A stretch of DNA of 25,149 bases from Coriobacteriia bacterium. Lineage in GTDB: Bacteria > Actinomycetota > Coriobacteriia > Anaerosomatales > PALSA-660. The notes beneath the pieces were generated by a model. The model had not been told where the DNA came from. It did not search any database and saw only the letters and a list, made by a program, of their open reading frames with translations. Both the position numbers and the translations under genes were made by a program. Below, in pieces: positions 1 through 6,487 of this stretch (positions within the stretch are counted from its first letter, which is position 1; the number at the start of each line of letters is the position of its first letter). The stretch spans positions 1 through 25,149 of the forward strand of contig JAUSAU010000074.1 in assembly GCA_030652345.1 (NCBI GenBank), given 5' to 3'.

Positions 1-1
1 G

Positions 2-964
2 ACGAGTCCGTGGACGCGTCAGCACGCCGAAGCTGTCACCAAGACCGGCATCGACAAGTGCTTCACGGCCTGCCACAAGCAGAAGTTCTGCCTCGACTGC
101 CACACGAAGACGAAGCCGTTCCCGACATCACACAAGGCAGGGACGTGGCTGCACCGCGCGAACAAGGACCCCTTCGCGGGTGACAAGGCGCTGCATGCCA
201 AGAACGCCGTTGCGTCTCCCGCAGCGTGCGAGATCTGTCACGGCGTCGGCGGGACGAAGTCGAAGTTCTGCCAGAGCTGCCACAAGTACGACATGCCGCA
301 TGCGGACAACTTCAAGAAGTTCCACGGTCAGACGGGCCGCAAGAACATCAAGCAGTGCGGCTTCTGCCACCAGTTCAAGGAGACCTGCAGCAACTGTCAC
401 CACAAGGGCTCCTCGGTGAAGGTGTCGTGGATCAAGCTCCACGGCGGCCAGGTCGCCAAGGAGGGCGGCGAGAGCTGCCTGGCGAAGTGCCACAAGCAGG
501 ACTTCTGCGTCGGCTGCCACACCAAGCGCGCCGTGCTTCCGGTCTCTCACAAGGCCAAGGGCTGGACCCGTCGTGCGGAACTGACCAAGCCGGCCGGTCA
601 CCCTGCGGCCTTCAAGACCAGCGCCACGCAGTGCGGATACTGCCACGGCTCGTCTGACGTGAATGCGAACCGTTTCTGCAAGGGTTGTCACAAGACGGAC
701 ATGCCTCACGCCAGCGGCTTCGGTGCCAAGGGCGAGGGAGGAGCGCATGCGGCTGACTTCAAGGCGAAGAAGCTCACCAAGGCGCAGTGCGTCAACTGTC
801 ACGCCACCGCGTTCTGCAACGGATGCCACCATGAGTACACCGGTTCGAAGCCGTGGCTCAAGCAGCACCCGGGCGTCGTGAAGACCGGCGATCCCGCGAC
901 ATGCTTCGCCAAGTGCCACAAGGAGACGTTCTGCTCCTACTGTCACGTGCGGCTGGGCCGCTAG
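2..964 (+). CDS. Multiheme cytochrome c, C-terminal part (5' end outside window)
   Basis: The frame is open from base 2 to a TAG at 962-964, so the true start and any signal peptide lie upstream. The visible ~320 residues contain 11 CXXCH heme-attachment motifs (for example CLDCH, CEICH, CQSCH, CGFCH, CSNCH, CVGCH, CGYCH, CKGCH, CVNCH, CNGCH, CSYCH). Three further motifs have three residues between the cysteines: CFTACH (59-76), CLAKCH (476-493) and CFAKCH (902-919). The CX3CH motifs recur about every 140 residues, each followed at once by a CXXCH, so the protein looks built from a repeating six-motif unit. Lysine and histidine are abundant, as usual in multiheme cytochromes, which work outside the cytoplasmic membrane in respiratory or extracellular electron transfer. 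The specific partner is unknown. The protein ends just after the last motif, with no membrane anchor or sorting signal at the C-terminus. Confidence 0.93.
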   Translation, partial: TSPWTRQHAEAVTKTGIDKCFTACHKQKFCLDCHTKTKPFPTSHKAGTWLHRANKDPFAGDKALHAKNAVASPAACEICHGVGGTKSKFCQSCHKYDMPHADNFKKFHGQTGRKNIKQCGFCHQFKETCSNCHHKGSSVKVSWIKLHGGQVAKEGGESCLAKCHKQDFCVGCHTKRAVLPVSHKAKGWTRRAELTKPAGHPAAFKTSATQCGYCHGSSDVNANRFCKGCHKTDMPHASGFGAKGEGGAHAADFKAKKLTKAQCVNCHATAFCNGCHHEYTGSKPWLKQHPGVVKTGDPATCFAKCHKETFCSYCHVRLGR

Positions 965-994
965 GCGCAGTCACTGATCGATCCGTTCGGACGC

Positions 995-1025
995 GGAGCC
1001 CGGCCCCCCTGGGGGGTCGGGCTCC
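995..1025 (+). terminator. Candidate terminator after the cytochrome gene
   Basis: A near-perfect dyad starts 30 bases after the cytochrome stop codon. Arms of 15 bases pair with a single G-T wobble around the central T. No clear T-tract follows, so it may act as an intrinsic terminator only weakly, or as a 3'-end stabiliser. Confidence 0.5.
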
Positions 1026-1089
1026 GCTGCATCCGCCTCGTGTTCCCGCCGGCTGCGCCTCCGTCGGGGCGAGCGGCGGAAACCCATCC

Positions 1090-1119
1090 TTTACGCGCGC
1101 GGCGGCGACCGTGTATCAT
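1090..1119 (+). promoter_or_regulatory. Probable promoter of tRNA-Pro
   Basis: TTTACG (1090-1095) and TATCAT (1114-1119) are separated by 18 bases. The -10 box ends about 10 bases before the first base of the mature tRNA, as expected for a tRNA promoter. Confidence 0.5.
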
Positions 1120-1129
1120 CGGCGCTCGT

Positions 1130-1206
<77 letters not shown>

Positions 1207-1220
1207 GCTGAATGCTTCAG

Positions 1221-1250
1221 GCGGGCCCGGCTCACCCGAGCCGGGCCCGC
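1221..1250 (+). terminator. Strong GC-rich hairpin terminator of tRNA-Pro
   Basis: Two 13-base arms pair perfectly (1221-1233 with 1238-1250) around the loop ACCC. CGCCTTTCTG follows, a short T-tract. It begins 15 bases after the tRNA and ends 30 bases before the next gene, so it separates the two transcription units. Confidence 0.75.
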
Positions 1251-1280
1251 CGCCTTTCTGCCCGCGATGGTGGGAGAGAC

Positions 1281-1967
1281 GTGCTTGATACCGTTCTCCA
1301 TTGGCTCGGCTACGGCCTGTGCCATCAGTTGCCGGCCCGCTCCTTCATCGCCGGCGGTCACCAGTTGCCGGTCTGTGCTCGGGATACCGGCATCTACCTC
1401 GGATTCGTCGTGTCGTACCTTGTGATCGTCCTGTTGGACCGAGGCCGCCGCCGCGGCGACATGCCCGAGTGGTGGGTGCTGGCGCTCGGTGCGCTGGGAG
1501 TGGCGGCGATGGCGTGGGACGGCGTCACGTCGTACGCGGGCCTGCGGGAGACGACGAACATCCTGCGCCTGGCGACGGGCTACATGACCGGCTTTGCCAT
1601 GCCGCTCGTCGTCGTTCCACTGGTCTCGTCGCAGTTGTGGCGCAGGAGCGAACCGGGCCGCGTGCTCGAAGCGCCGTGGGAAGCCGCTGTGTGGCTCGCA
1701 GCGCTTCCGGTGGCGTTCGCCGGGACCCTGTGGGGCGGTCCGGCTGTCGGGACGCTCTACGCCCTTCTGACAGCCGCGGCGATCATCGCCACGTTCACTG
1801 CGGTGAACCTGATCATCGTGCTGCTCGCTCCGCGCTTCGAGCGGCGAAGCGACCGGCTCCGGGACGCGTGGTTGCCGCTACTGATCGCGGTCGCGATGAC
1901 CTTCGCTGAGATCGCGGCGACCGCATGGGTGCGAGGTTTTCTTCTCTCGCTGGTCGGGTACCGCTAG
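1281..1967 (+). CDS. DUF2085-type polytopic membrane protein
   Basis: This 228-aa protein has several hydrophobic segments. The N-terminal motif GLCHQLPARSF is followed by LPVCARDTGIYLGF, the Cys/His-containing signature of DUF2085 membrane proteins, which are common in anaerobic Gram-positives and archaea and have no established function. Conserved Cys and His residues on the membrane face might bind a metal or a thiol ligand, but that is inference. The start is taken as the GTG at 1281, preceded by a GGGAGA Shine-Dalgarno. The open frame extends to an ATG at 1212, but that stretch runs through the tRNA-Pro terminator hairpin and encodes a non-conserved, Arg-rich leader, so it is rejected. 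Roughly six to seven transmembrane helices are expected. Confidence 0.82.
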   Translation: MLDTVLHWLGYGLCHQLPARSFIAGGHQLPVCARDTGIYLGFVVSYLVIVLLDRGRRRGDMPEWWVLALGALGVAAMAWDGVTSYAGLRETTNILRLATGYMTGFAMPLVVVPLVSSQLWRRSEPGRVLEAPWEAAVWLAALPVAFAGTLWGGPAVGTLYALLTAAAIIATFTAVNLIIVLLAPRFERRSDRLRDAWLPLLIAVAMTFAEIAATAWVRGFLLSLVGYR

Positions 1968-2022
1968 AATCGATGGCGAGGCAGCGCGCCCGGGTCGGCG
2001 TGCCCACCGGGATGATGGGGGT

Positions 2023-2274
2023 GTGAGGTTGTATACGCACAAGGACCGCATCCGCGTCGTGATCATCACGAGCGGTTACCGTATCGAGGGCGACTTCCAC
2101 GTTCTGGCGGGCAGCAGGCTCACAGACGTGTTGAACTCGAAGGCGAAGGACTTCTTCGCCATCACCGATGCGAAGGTGTACCAGGTGGGGACCGATGTCG
2201 TGCTGTATACGCCGTCGTATGTCGCCGTGAATCGCGACAGCATCGCCTGCATCCTGCCGATCGACGAAGGATAG
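2023..2274 (+). CDS. Small conserved-looking hypothetical protein (83 aa)
   Basis: The 83-aa product has no signal peptide or membrane segment. Its pattern of alternating hydrophobic strands (RVVIITSGYRIEGDF, FFAITDAKVYQ, DVVLYTPSYVAVNRDSIACI) suggests a small all-beta barrel, similar in rhythm to Sm-like or SH3-like folds and to the short DUF6812-type proteins. That assignment is from memory of the pattern and is tentative. A GTG start at 2023 is used, with a G-rich stretch (ATGGGGG) just upstream; a TTG at 2029 is the alternative. The gene lies 55 bases after the DUF2085 gene in the same direction and could be cotranscribed with it. A TAGAAT hexamer at the DUF2085 stop codon could be its own -10 box. 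Confidence 0.7.
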   Translation: MRLYTHKDRIRVVIITSGYRIEGDFHVLAGSRLTDVLNSKAKDFFAITDAKVYQVGTDVVLYTPSYVAVNRDSIACILPIDEG

Positions 2275-2312
2275 AGCACCCCGTTCGGATCGATGTCAGA
2301 CCGACTTCATAT

Positions 2313-2342
2313 CCTCCTATCGAACACAGGTTCGATAGGAGG
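2313..2342 (+). promoter_or_regulatory. LexA (SOS) box inside a perfect dyad that contains the Shine-Dalgarno
   Basis: Arms of 13 bases (2313-2325 and 2330-2342) are perfect inverted repeats around ACAG. The core CGAACACAGGTTCG at 2321-2334 fits the LexA operator of Gram-positive and actinobacterial species (CGAAC-N4-GTTCG), and the flanking T and A give the mycobacterial form TCGAAC-N4-GTTCGA. The distal half of the 3' arm is AGGAGG, the ribosome-binding site of the gene starting at 2348; the 5' arm carries CCTCC. The site could therefore act on DNA as a repressor operator and on RNA as a hairpin masking the ribosome-binding site. Confidence 0.8.
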
Positions 2343-2347
2343 TCTTC

Positions 2348-2725
2348 ATGTATACGACAGATCGCAAGCACAGCACGTCGCGCGTGCTCGACAGGCTGCG
2401 CGCGGACGCAGAGCTGCGTGGAACGCCGGAGGCTGTTGCAGCTGCCGCGGTCGCGGCCACGACCGCGTTCGCTTCGGCGACACGCGGTGTCACCCAGAGT
2501 CGGATCGAGAACTACTTCTGGGGCGTCGTGCGGCGCTACGCTCTTCGCGGCGACGCGCCGGCGATGCGGGTCGCGCTGCTCGCGGCATCGTTGGAGGATG
2601 AGCTCGTGCGTGCCGGGCACTCACAGCAGCGCGTTCATGAGGCGGTCGAGCGCGCGTACGGTGGCGCCGCTTCCGTGGCGTGCATCGCGCCCGGTCCGTC
2701 CTTCGGATCCGAGCGAGTCGCCTGA
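2348..2725 (+). CDS. Hypothetical protein, probably SOS-regulated (125 aa)
   Basis: The ATG at 2348 follows an ideal AGGAGG site by five bases. The 125-aa product is soluble and predicted mostly helical: a basic N-terminus, an Ala-rich helix around residues 27-45, then a central segment with RIENYFWGVVRRYALRG and MRVALLAASLEDELVRAG, and a low-complexity tail. No known domain was recognised. It has no LysM, transmembrane or nuclease motif, so it is not an obvious YneA- or ChiZ-like division inhibitor, though a damage-induced checkpoint or regulatory role is possible. The LexA box covering its ribosome-binding site is the strongest clue to its job: expression is probably induced by DNA damage. 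The next gene is convergent, so this one seems to be a single-gene unit. Confidence 0.75.
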   Translation: MYTTDRKHSTSRVLDRLRADAELRGTPEAVAAAAVAATTAFASATRGVTQSRIENYFWGVVRRYALRGDAPAMRVALLAASLEDELVRAGHSQQRVHEAVERAYGGAASVACIAPGPSFGSERVA

Positions 2726-2742
2726 GACGGTCTGGGGTGGCG

Positions 2743-3192
2743 TCAGCGGAACGCGGTCGCCCGGATCACGGAGCCGGTCTCATAGTCGAAAACCCACAGG
2801 CGGCGACGGGTTAGCTTGCCGCTGTCGCCGGGGATGGCCTCGACGACCGACACGGCCTTCTTGCCCTCCACGGGACCGACTCGGACGACGATGGGCAGGG
2901 CCGCCGTCACCGGAGGGAAGCCCGCGGTGAGAAGATCCGCCGCACGTCCTCCCTCCGCGCCGTGACCACGGAGGCTCTGGAGGAGTCGCTCGCGTAGCGC
3001 GGGCGAGCCGGATGCTTCGACCGAGACCGCGGAACTCAGGTCCGCATCGAGAGCGAATCGCTGCACGGCGGCGACGTCCAGCGACTCGGCACCCGAGCTG
3101 AACGTAACCGCCGGCGTGGCCGGCCCGCATGCCGTCATCGACAGGACCGCGGCGATGCAGCAGGCGACGATCACCCGTCCCGCTCGGTGCAT
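2743..3192 (-). CDS. Small predicted lipoprotein (149 aa)
   Basis: The start at 3192 (complement) is preceded by GGAGGT eight bases upstream, and it gives a clean lipoprotein signal: a short basic N-terminus, a hydrophobic stretch and the lipobox MTAC, with the lipidated Cys at residue 22. A longer frame reaching 3282 would add 30 Arg-rich residues before the signal and is rejected. The mature part (about 127 aa) is probably anchored on the outer face of the membrane. It shows no recognised domain; the C-terminal half (AALPIVVRVGPVEGKKAVSV and LWVFDYETGSVIRATAF) looks like beta strands. The gene converges on the SOS-box gene, 17 bases between stops, and is divergent from the YhaM-like gene. 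Confidence 0.8.
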   Translation of the reverse strand: MHRAGRVIVACCIAAVLSMTACGPATPAVTFSSGAESLDVAAVQRFALDADLSSAVSVEASGSPALRERLLQSLRGHGAEGGRAADLLTAGFPPVTAALPIVVRVGPVEGKKAVSVVEAIPGDSGKLTRRRLWVFDYETGSVIRATAFR

Positions 3193-3234
3193 AAGGACCT
3201 CCGCTCGTGGATTCCCGGACTCCCGTATCGTACT

Positions 3235-3253
3235 CCGCCGCAGACTTCGGCGG
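3235..3253. repeat. Inverted repeat between divergent genes
   Basis: CCGCCG (3235-3240) and CGGCGG (3248-3253) flank a seven-base loop in the 125-base gap between the divergent lipoprotein and YhaM-like genes. It could be an operator or merely a GC-rich coincidence; no function can be assigned. Confidence 0.3.
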
Positions 3254-3317
3254 TGTGTGTCAGAGGTGACGCGTAGGGTCATTCTCGCAAGCAGTACCGT
3301 CTCAGGAGGGGATCGGC

Positions 3318-4295
3318 ATGAAGGAGCAGTACGTTCGGGACCTCGCCGAGGGTGTGAAGGTCGATTCGCTCTTCGCTCTCCGCTCTCGGGACCTGCGGTC
3401 CGCCCGGACCGGCGAGGCGTATCTCGCGATGGAACTCGCGGACCGCTCGGGTCACATGCCGGCCGTGATGTTCCGACCTGACGCCACCGACCAGTCGGTA
3501 CCTGTGGGGACCGTGTTGCGCGTCAGGGGGACGGTCACGACGTGGCGCGGCACTCGTCGCGTCTCTGTGGACTCCCTCAGGCCTGAGGCCTCGTACGAGC
3601 ACGAGGACCTGATGCAGTCCGGGACCCGGCCCCGTGCCGAGTTGCTGACCGAGCTGCGTGCTCTGGTCAAGAGGACGCGCGACCCGGGGCTGCGGGCGGT
3701 TCTGAAGGGCGTGTTCGGTGAGTCGGGGTTCATCGATCGATTCGCTGCATGCCCTGCCGCCAGCGGGCGGCACCACGCCTACGCCGGTGGTCTGCTCGAG
3801 CACACCGTCTCAGTGGCGACGATCGTCCTGTCGCTCGCGCAGGTCTATCCACAGGCGGACCGTGATCTCCTGCTCTGTTCTGCGCTCCTTCATGACGTCG
3901 GCAAGGTCGACGAACTCGAATACGAGACGGCGCTGGGATACACGGAGGCCGGGAGGCTCGTGGGCCACGTGGTCCTCGGCGAACGGCGGGTCTCGCGGGC
4001 CGTCGAGAGGGCAGGTAGCATCGTACCGGCCGGCGCCGCCCTGATGCTTTCGCACGCGCTCCTGGCTCACCATGGAGAGCTCGAATGGGGTGCGCCGCGA
4101 CGCCCATGTTCGATCGAGGCGCTGCTCCTGCATCACGCCGACAACCTTGACGCCCAGGCGGCGGCGTTTCTGGATGCCGTGGCCGGTGCCGCCGTTCTGG
4201 AGCAGCGTTGGAGCGACGCGGCGAATCCGTTCGGACGTGCGCTCGTGGTTCCGGGTAGCGGGGTCGTCCACGCTCGAGAGGATGCGTGCGCCTAG
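3318..4295 (+). CDS. YhaM-like 3'-5' exoribonuclease (OB fold plus HD domain)
   Basis: The 325-aa protein matches the YhaM layout. Residues 1-90 form an OB-fold nucleic-acid-binding domain (GEAYLAMELADRSG, TVLRVRGTVTTWRG). An HD phosphohydrolase domain follows, with the metal ligands visible: HH at 152-153 and EH at 161-162, the HD pair in LLHDVGK (H192, D193), H217 in GHVVLG, and histidines at 246 and 251-252 (HALLAHHGELEWG). A final HHAD sits at 272-275. Family members degrade RNA, and sometimes single-stranded DNA, from the 3' end in a Mn-dependent way in the cytoplasm. The start is well supported by an AGGAGGGG site eight bases upstream. Length is close to that of B. subtilis YhaM (about 314 aa). 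Confidence 0.88.
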   Translation: MKEQYVRDLAEGVKVDSLFALRSRDLRSARTGEAYLAMELADRSGHMPAVMFRPDATDQSVPVGTVLRVRGTVTTWRGTRRVSVDSLRPEASYEHEDLMQSGTRPRAELLTELRALVKRTRDPGLRAVLKGVFGESGFIDRFAACPAASGRHHAYAGGLLEHTVSVATIVLSLAQVYPQADRDLLLCSALLHDVGKVDELEYETALGYTEAGRLVGHVVLGERRVSRAVERAGSIVPAGAALMLSHALLAHHGELEWGAPRRPCSIEALLLHHADNLDAQAAAFLDAVAGAAVLEQRWSDAANPFGRALVVPGSGVVHAREDACA

Positions 4296-4313
4296 CGTCA
4301 GCGCGGCGTGGGG

Positions 4314-4319
4314 TACAAT
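4314..4319 (+). promoter_or_regulatory. Possible -10 box for the mtnP gene
   Basis: TACAAT lies 61 bases before the mtnP start, just after the preceding gene. No good -35 hexamer is visible at the proper distance. Confidence 0.3.
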
Positions 4320-4379
4320 CCATCACTGATTCGACCGAAGGCGGCGCGCGCGCTCCGCTCGATACTCAAGGAGAACTCC

Positions 4380-5174
4380 ATGGCGCTTCCCAAGGCTGAC
4401 ATCGGCGTGTTTGGCGGCAGCGGCTTCTATTCGCTGCTTGAGAATCCCGAGGAGTATCGCGTGAACACGCCGTTCGGTGCGCCCTCCTCGCCGGTGATGG
4501 TCGGCGAGATCGGCGGGAGGACGGTGGCGTTCCTGCCGCGTCACGGCAAGGAGCACTCCCTGCCGCCGCACATGATCAACTATCGCGCGAACGTGTGGGC
4601 GATGAAGGAGTTGGGCGTCTCCCGGATCATCGGGCCGAACGCCTGTGGGTCCCTGCAGGCCGATGTCAGGCCCGGCGACTTCGTCATCTGCGACCAGTTC
4701 GTCGATCGTACCTGGGGTCGCAAGGACACGTTCTACGATGGACCGATAACGACGCATGTCTCGTCGGCGGATCCGTACTGCCCGACGATGCGCCAGGTCG
4801 CCGTCGAGAAGGCCGCGGAACTGGGAATCACCGCTCACCCGACGGGCACGGTCGTCGTGATCCAGGGTCCGCGTTTCTCGACGCGTGCCGAATCCAAGTG
4901 GTTCGCGGCGCAGGGCTGGGAGGTCATCAACATGACCCAGTATCCCGAGTGCTATCTCGCCCGAGAGCTTGAGATCTGCTACTGCAACATCTCGCTCATC
5001 ACGGACCTCGACGCCGGGGCCGAGGGTGCGGAGGCCGTGACCAACGATGAGGTCGTCCGCGTCTTCAACGAGAACAACGCCAAGGTCAAGGACCTGCTCT
5101 TCGCCATGATCCCGGCACTTCCCGAGGCGCGCGCGTGTTCGTGCTCGAGCGCGCTGGACGGGGCCGCCTTCTAG
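4380..5174 (+). CDS. mtnP: S-methyl-5'-thioadenosine phosphorylase
   Basis: This 264-aa protein is a trimeric MTAP-type nucleoside phosphorylase. It cleaves methylthioadenosine with phosphate to adenine and methylthioribose-1-phosphate, salvaging the by-product of polyamine synthesis and radical-SAM chemistry. Visible motifs are the phosphate loop GGSGFY (12-17), RHG (54-56), GPNACGSLQ (85-93), NMTQYPE (184-190; the Met contacts the ribose) and TDLDAG with Asp 209 and 211. These two Asp match the pair that reads the 6-amino group in adenine-specific enzymes, so MTA rather than methylthioinosine is the likely substrate. The start follows AAGGAG with a suitable gap; an upstream in-frame ATG at 4308 lacks this. 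No other methionine-salvage gene is adjacent. Confidence 0.93.
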   Translation: MALPKADIGVFGGSGFYSLLENPEEYRVNTPFGAPSSPVMVGEIGGRTVAFLPRHGKEHSLPPHMINYRANVWAMKELGVSRIIGPNACGSLQADVRPGDFVICDQFVDRTWGRKDTFYDGPITTHVSSADPYCPTMRQVAVEKAAELGITAHPTGTVVVIQGPRFSTRAESKWFAAQGWEVINMTQYPECYLARELEICYCNISLITDLDAGAEGAEAVTNDEVVRVFNENNAKVKDLLFAMIPALPEARACSCSSALDGAAF

Positions 5175-5235
5175 ACAAGGTCGTACGTGGCGCGTGATCT
5201 TCGGCGTCCGGCGGGGTCGAGCGCTCTGCGGCCGC

Positions 5236-5264
5236 TTGTATGACTTTGTAACAGTAGTTACGAT
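5236..5264 (+). promoter_or_regulatory. Candidate rex promoter
   Basis: TTGTAT (5236-5241) and TACGAT (5259-5264) are separated by 17 bases. The putative Rex operator occupies the spacer and -10 region, a classical layout for autorepression. If this promoter is right, the first in-frame ATG of rex (5263) lies upstream of the transcript start. Confidence 0.45.
5246..5263 (+). promoter_or_regulatory. Putative Rex operator
   Basis: TTGTAAC-AGTA-GTTACGA is an imperfect palindrome with the same 7-4-7 geometry as known Rex sites (TTGTGAA-N4-TTCACAA or TTGTTAA-N4-TTAACAA). One of the seven arm pairs is mismatched. It lies directly upstream of rex, where autoregulation is common. Confidence 0.6.
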
Positions 5265-5355
5265 GGCAGAGGCGACCGAGGCTCCCGGCTCCCTTCGCCG
5301 TATGCGGCTCTTCGTGCCCTCCGCTGGATCCGGCGCCTTCAGATTGGGCGACATC

Positions 5356-6009
5356 GTGACAGAACCACTCCTGCACATCCCGGAGGGCGTCATCGAGCGG
5401 CTGCCGCTCTACCTCAACGTGCTCATACAGATGAGGCAGGACGGTCAGGCGACCGCGTCCTCCGCTCGGCTCGGTGAGTCGACCGGTGTCAATCCCGCGC
5501 AGATACGCCGGGATCTCACGCACTTCGGCTCGTTCGGCCGGAGGGGCGTCGGATACGACGTGGTCACGCTCATCGACCGTATCCAGTCGATCCTCGGCTC
5601 CGACCAGACCCACAGACTCGTCCTCGTCGGTGCCGGCAACCTGGGCTCCGCGATCGCCGCCTACGACGGACTGCGCAAGCACGGCTTCGTCGTCTCGTGT
5701 GTATTCGATGCCGACCCGCTCAAGATCGGCAGCCGACTCGGGGACATCATCGTGCGCGATGTCGCAGAACTCGAGCGCATCGTCTCCGACCAGGCGATCA
5801 GGATCGGCGTGATCGCCGTCCCGCCATCCGCTGCGCAGTCCGTGACCGACAGGCTCGCGTCAGCCGGCATCCGCGTCATCCTCAACTACACGCCGGTCGT
5901 CGTGCGCGTCCCTGTCGGCGTCACGCTGCACAACACCGATCCGGTGCAGGAGTTGCTACACACGCTGTACTACCTGTCGAGGCGCGACGTGACGACCCCT
6001 GCCTCGTAG
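5356..6009 (+). CDS. rex: Redox-sensing transcriptional repressor Rex
   Basis: The product has the Rex layout: an N-terminal winged helix (IPEGVIERLPLYLNVL, then GVNPAQIRRDLTHFGSFGRRGVGYDV), a Rossmann domain with GAGNLGSA at residues 92-99 that binds NAD(H), and a C-terminal helix for dimer domain swapping. Rex represses fermentation and respiration genes when the NADH/NAD+ ratio is low and lets go of DNA when NADH is high. The GTG at 5356 is chosen because it gives 217 aa, the usual length, with the family N-terminus just after it. In-frame ATGs at 5302 and 5263 would add 18 or 31 residues; none of the three has a convincing Shine-Dalgarno. A presence here fits an anaerobe or facultative anaerobe, and a Rex-type operator lies upstream. 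Confidence 0.93.
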   Translation: MTEPLLHIPEGVIERLPLYLNVLIQMRQDGQATASSARLGESTGVNPAQIRRDLTHFGSFGRRGVGYDVVTLIDRIQSILGSDQTHRLVLVGAGNLGSAIAAYDGLRKHGFVVSCVFDADPLKIGSRLGDIIVRDVAELERIVSDQAIRIGVIAVPPSAAQSVTDRLASAGIRVILNYTPVVVRVPVGVTLHNTDPVQELLHTLYYLSRRDVTTPAS

Positions 6010-6034
6010 GTGTACCCTCTGTCTCGGTGCATCC

Positions 6035-6058
6035 CCGGCCTCAGGCCGGTCAGGTTTT
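6035..6058 (+). terminator. Probable terminator of rex
   Basis: CCGGCC and GGCCGG pair around a three-base loop (6035-6049). TCAGGTTTT follows, ending in four T's. The hairpin starts 26 bases after the rex stop and precedes tatA. Confidence 0.5.
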
Positions 6059-6077
6059 GTCGACGGTAGGAGGAAGC

Positions 6078-6311
6078 ATGGCGGTATTCGGTCTCCCGGG
6101 CGGAGCTGAGATCTGGATCATTCTCGCGGTGGTCCTCATCATCTTCGGTCCGACCCAGCTCCCCAAGCTGGCGAAGATGTTCGGCAAGTCCGCGAAGTCC
6201 CTCAAGGAAGGCATGGAGGGAAAGCTCGAGGACGAAGACGAGAAGAAGCCGGTGTCCGACGACGCCAAGGTCGCGGCCGAGTCGAAGAAGGATGACGCCG
6301 GGAGCGAGTAG
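6078..6311 (+). CDS. tatA: Twin-arginine translocase subunit TatA
   Basis: This 77-aa protein has the complete TatA plan: a short N-terminus with an acidic residue (E11) before the membrane helix (about residues 11-23), the hinge FGP at 23-25, an amphipathic helix (QLPKLAKMFGKSAKSLKEG), and a highly charged tail rich in Lys, Asp and Glu. TatA oligomers form the transport pore for folded proteins with twin-arginine signals. The ATG follows TAGGAGGAAGC, a very good ribosome-binding site. No tatC is adjacent, so the partner gene must lie elsewhere. TatA is favoured over TatB because of its length and the FGP motif, but single TatA/E-type proteins cannot be separated by sequence alone. Confidence 0.92.
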   Translation: MAVFGLPGGAEIWIILAVVLIIFGPTQLPKLAKMFGKSAKSLKEGMEGKLEDEDEKKPVSDDAKVAAESKKDDAGSE

Positions 6312-6329
6312 GACCCGATGCCATCGAGT

Positions 6330-6368
6330 GCGCCTCGGCCCGCCCCTTGCGGATGCGGGCCGAGGCGC
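6330..6368 (+). terminator. Long hairpin after tatA overlapping the greA promoter
   Basis: Arms of 14 bases pair perfectly (6330-6343 with 6355-6368) around an 11-base loop. It lies 18 bases after the tatA stop. The downstream side has no T-tract and runs straight into the greA -10 box, while the greA -35 box sits in the loop. Confidence 0.55.
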
Positions 6369-6374
6369 TATACT
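6347..6374 (+). promoter_or_regulatory. Probable promoter of greA-lysS
   Basis: TTGCGG (6347-6352) and TATACT (6369-6374) are separated by 16 bases. The -10 box is five out of six to consensus, giving a leader of roughly 105 bases before greA. Confidence 0.6.
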
Positions 6375-6487
6375 CTGGCGAAACTCGTGGGCCGCCGTTC
6401 AACCGGCGGCCTATGCGTTGCCCGGCTCGACCCTTCAGCGGACGAGCTGCCATGGGGGGCCATAGGCGCGATGGGAGTCACGTACCG

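Noticed and set aside
128..946. 272-codon open frame on the minus strand
   Set aside because: It is antisense to the cytochrome; the plus strand encodes fourteen Cys/His motifs in one frame.
1212..1280. Longer N-terminus for the DUF2085 gene
   Set aside because: It would translate through the tRNA-Pro terminator and gives an Arg-rich, non-family leader; the GTG at 1281 has a proper ribosome-binding site.
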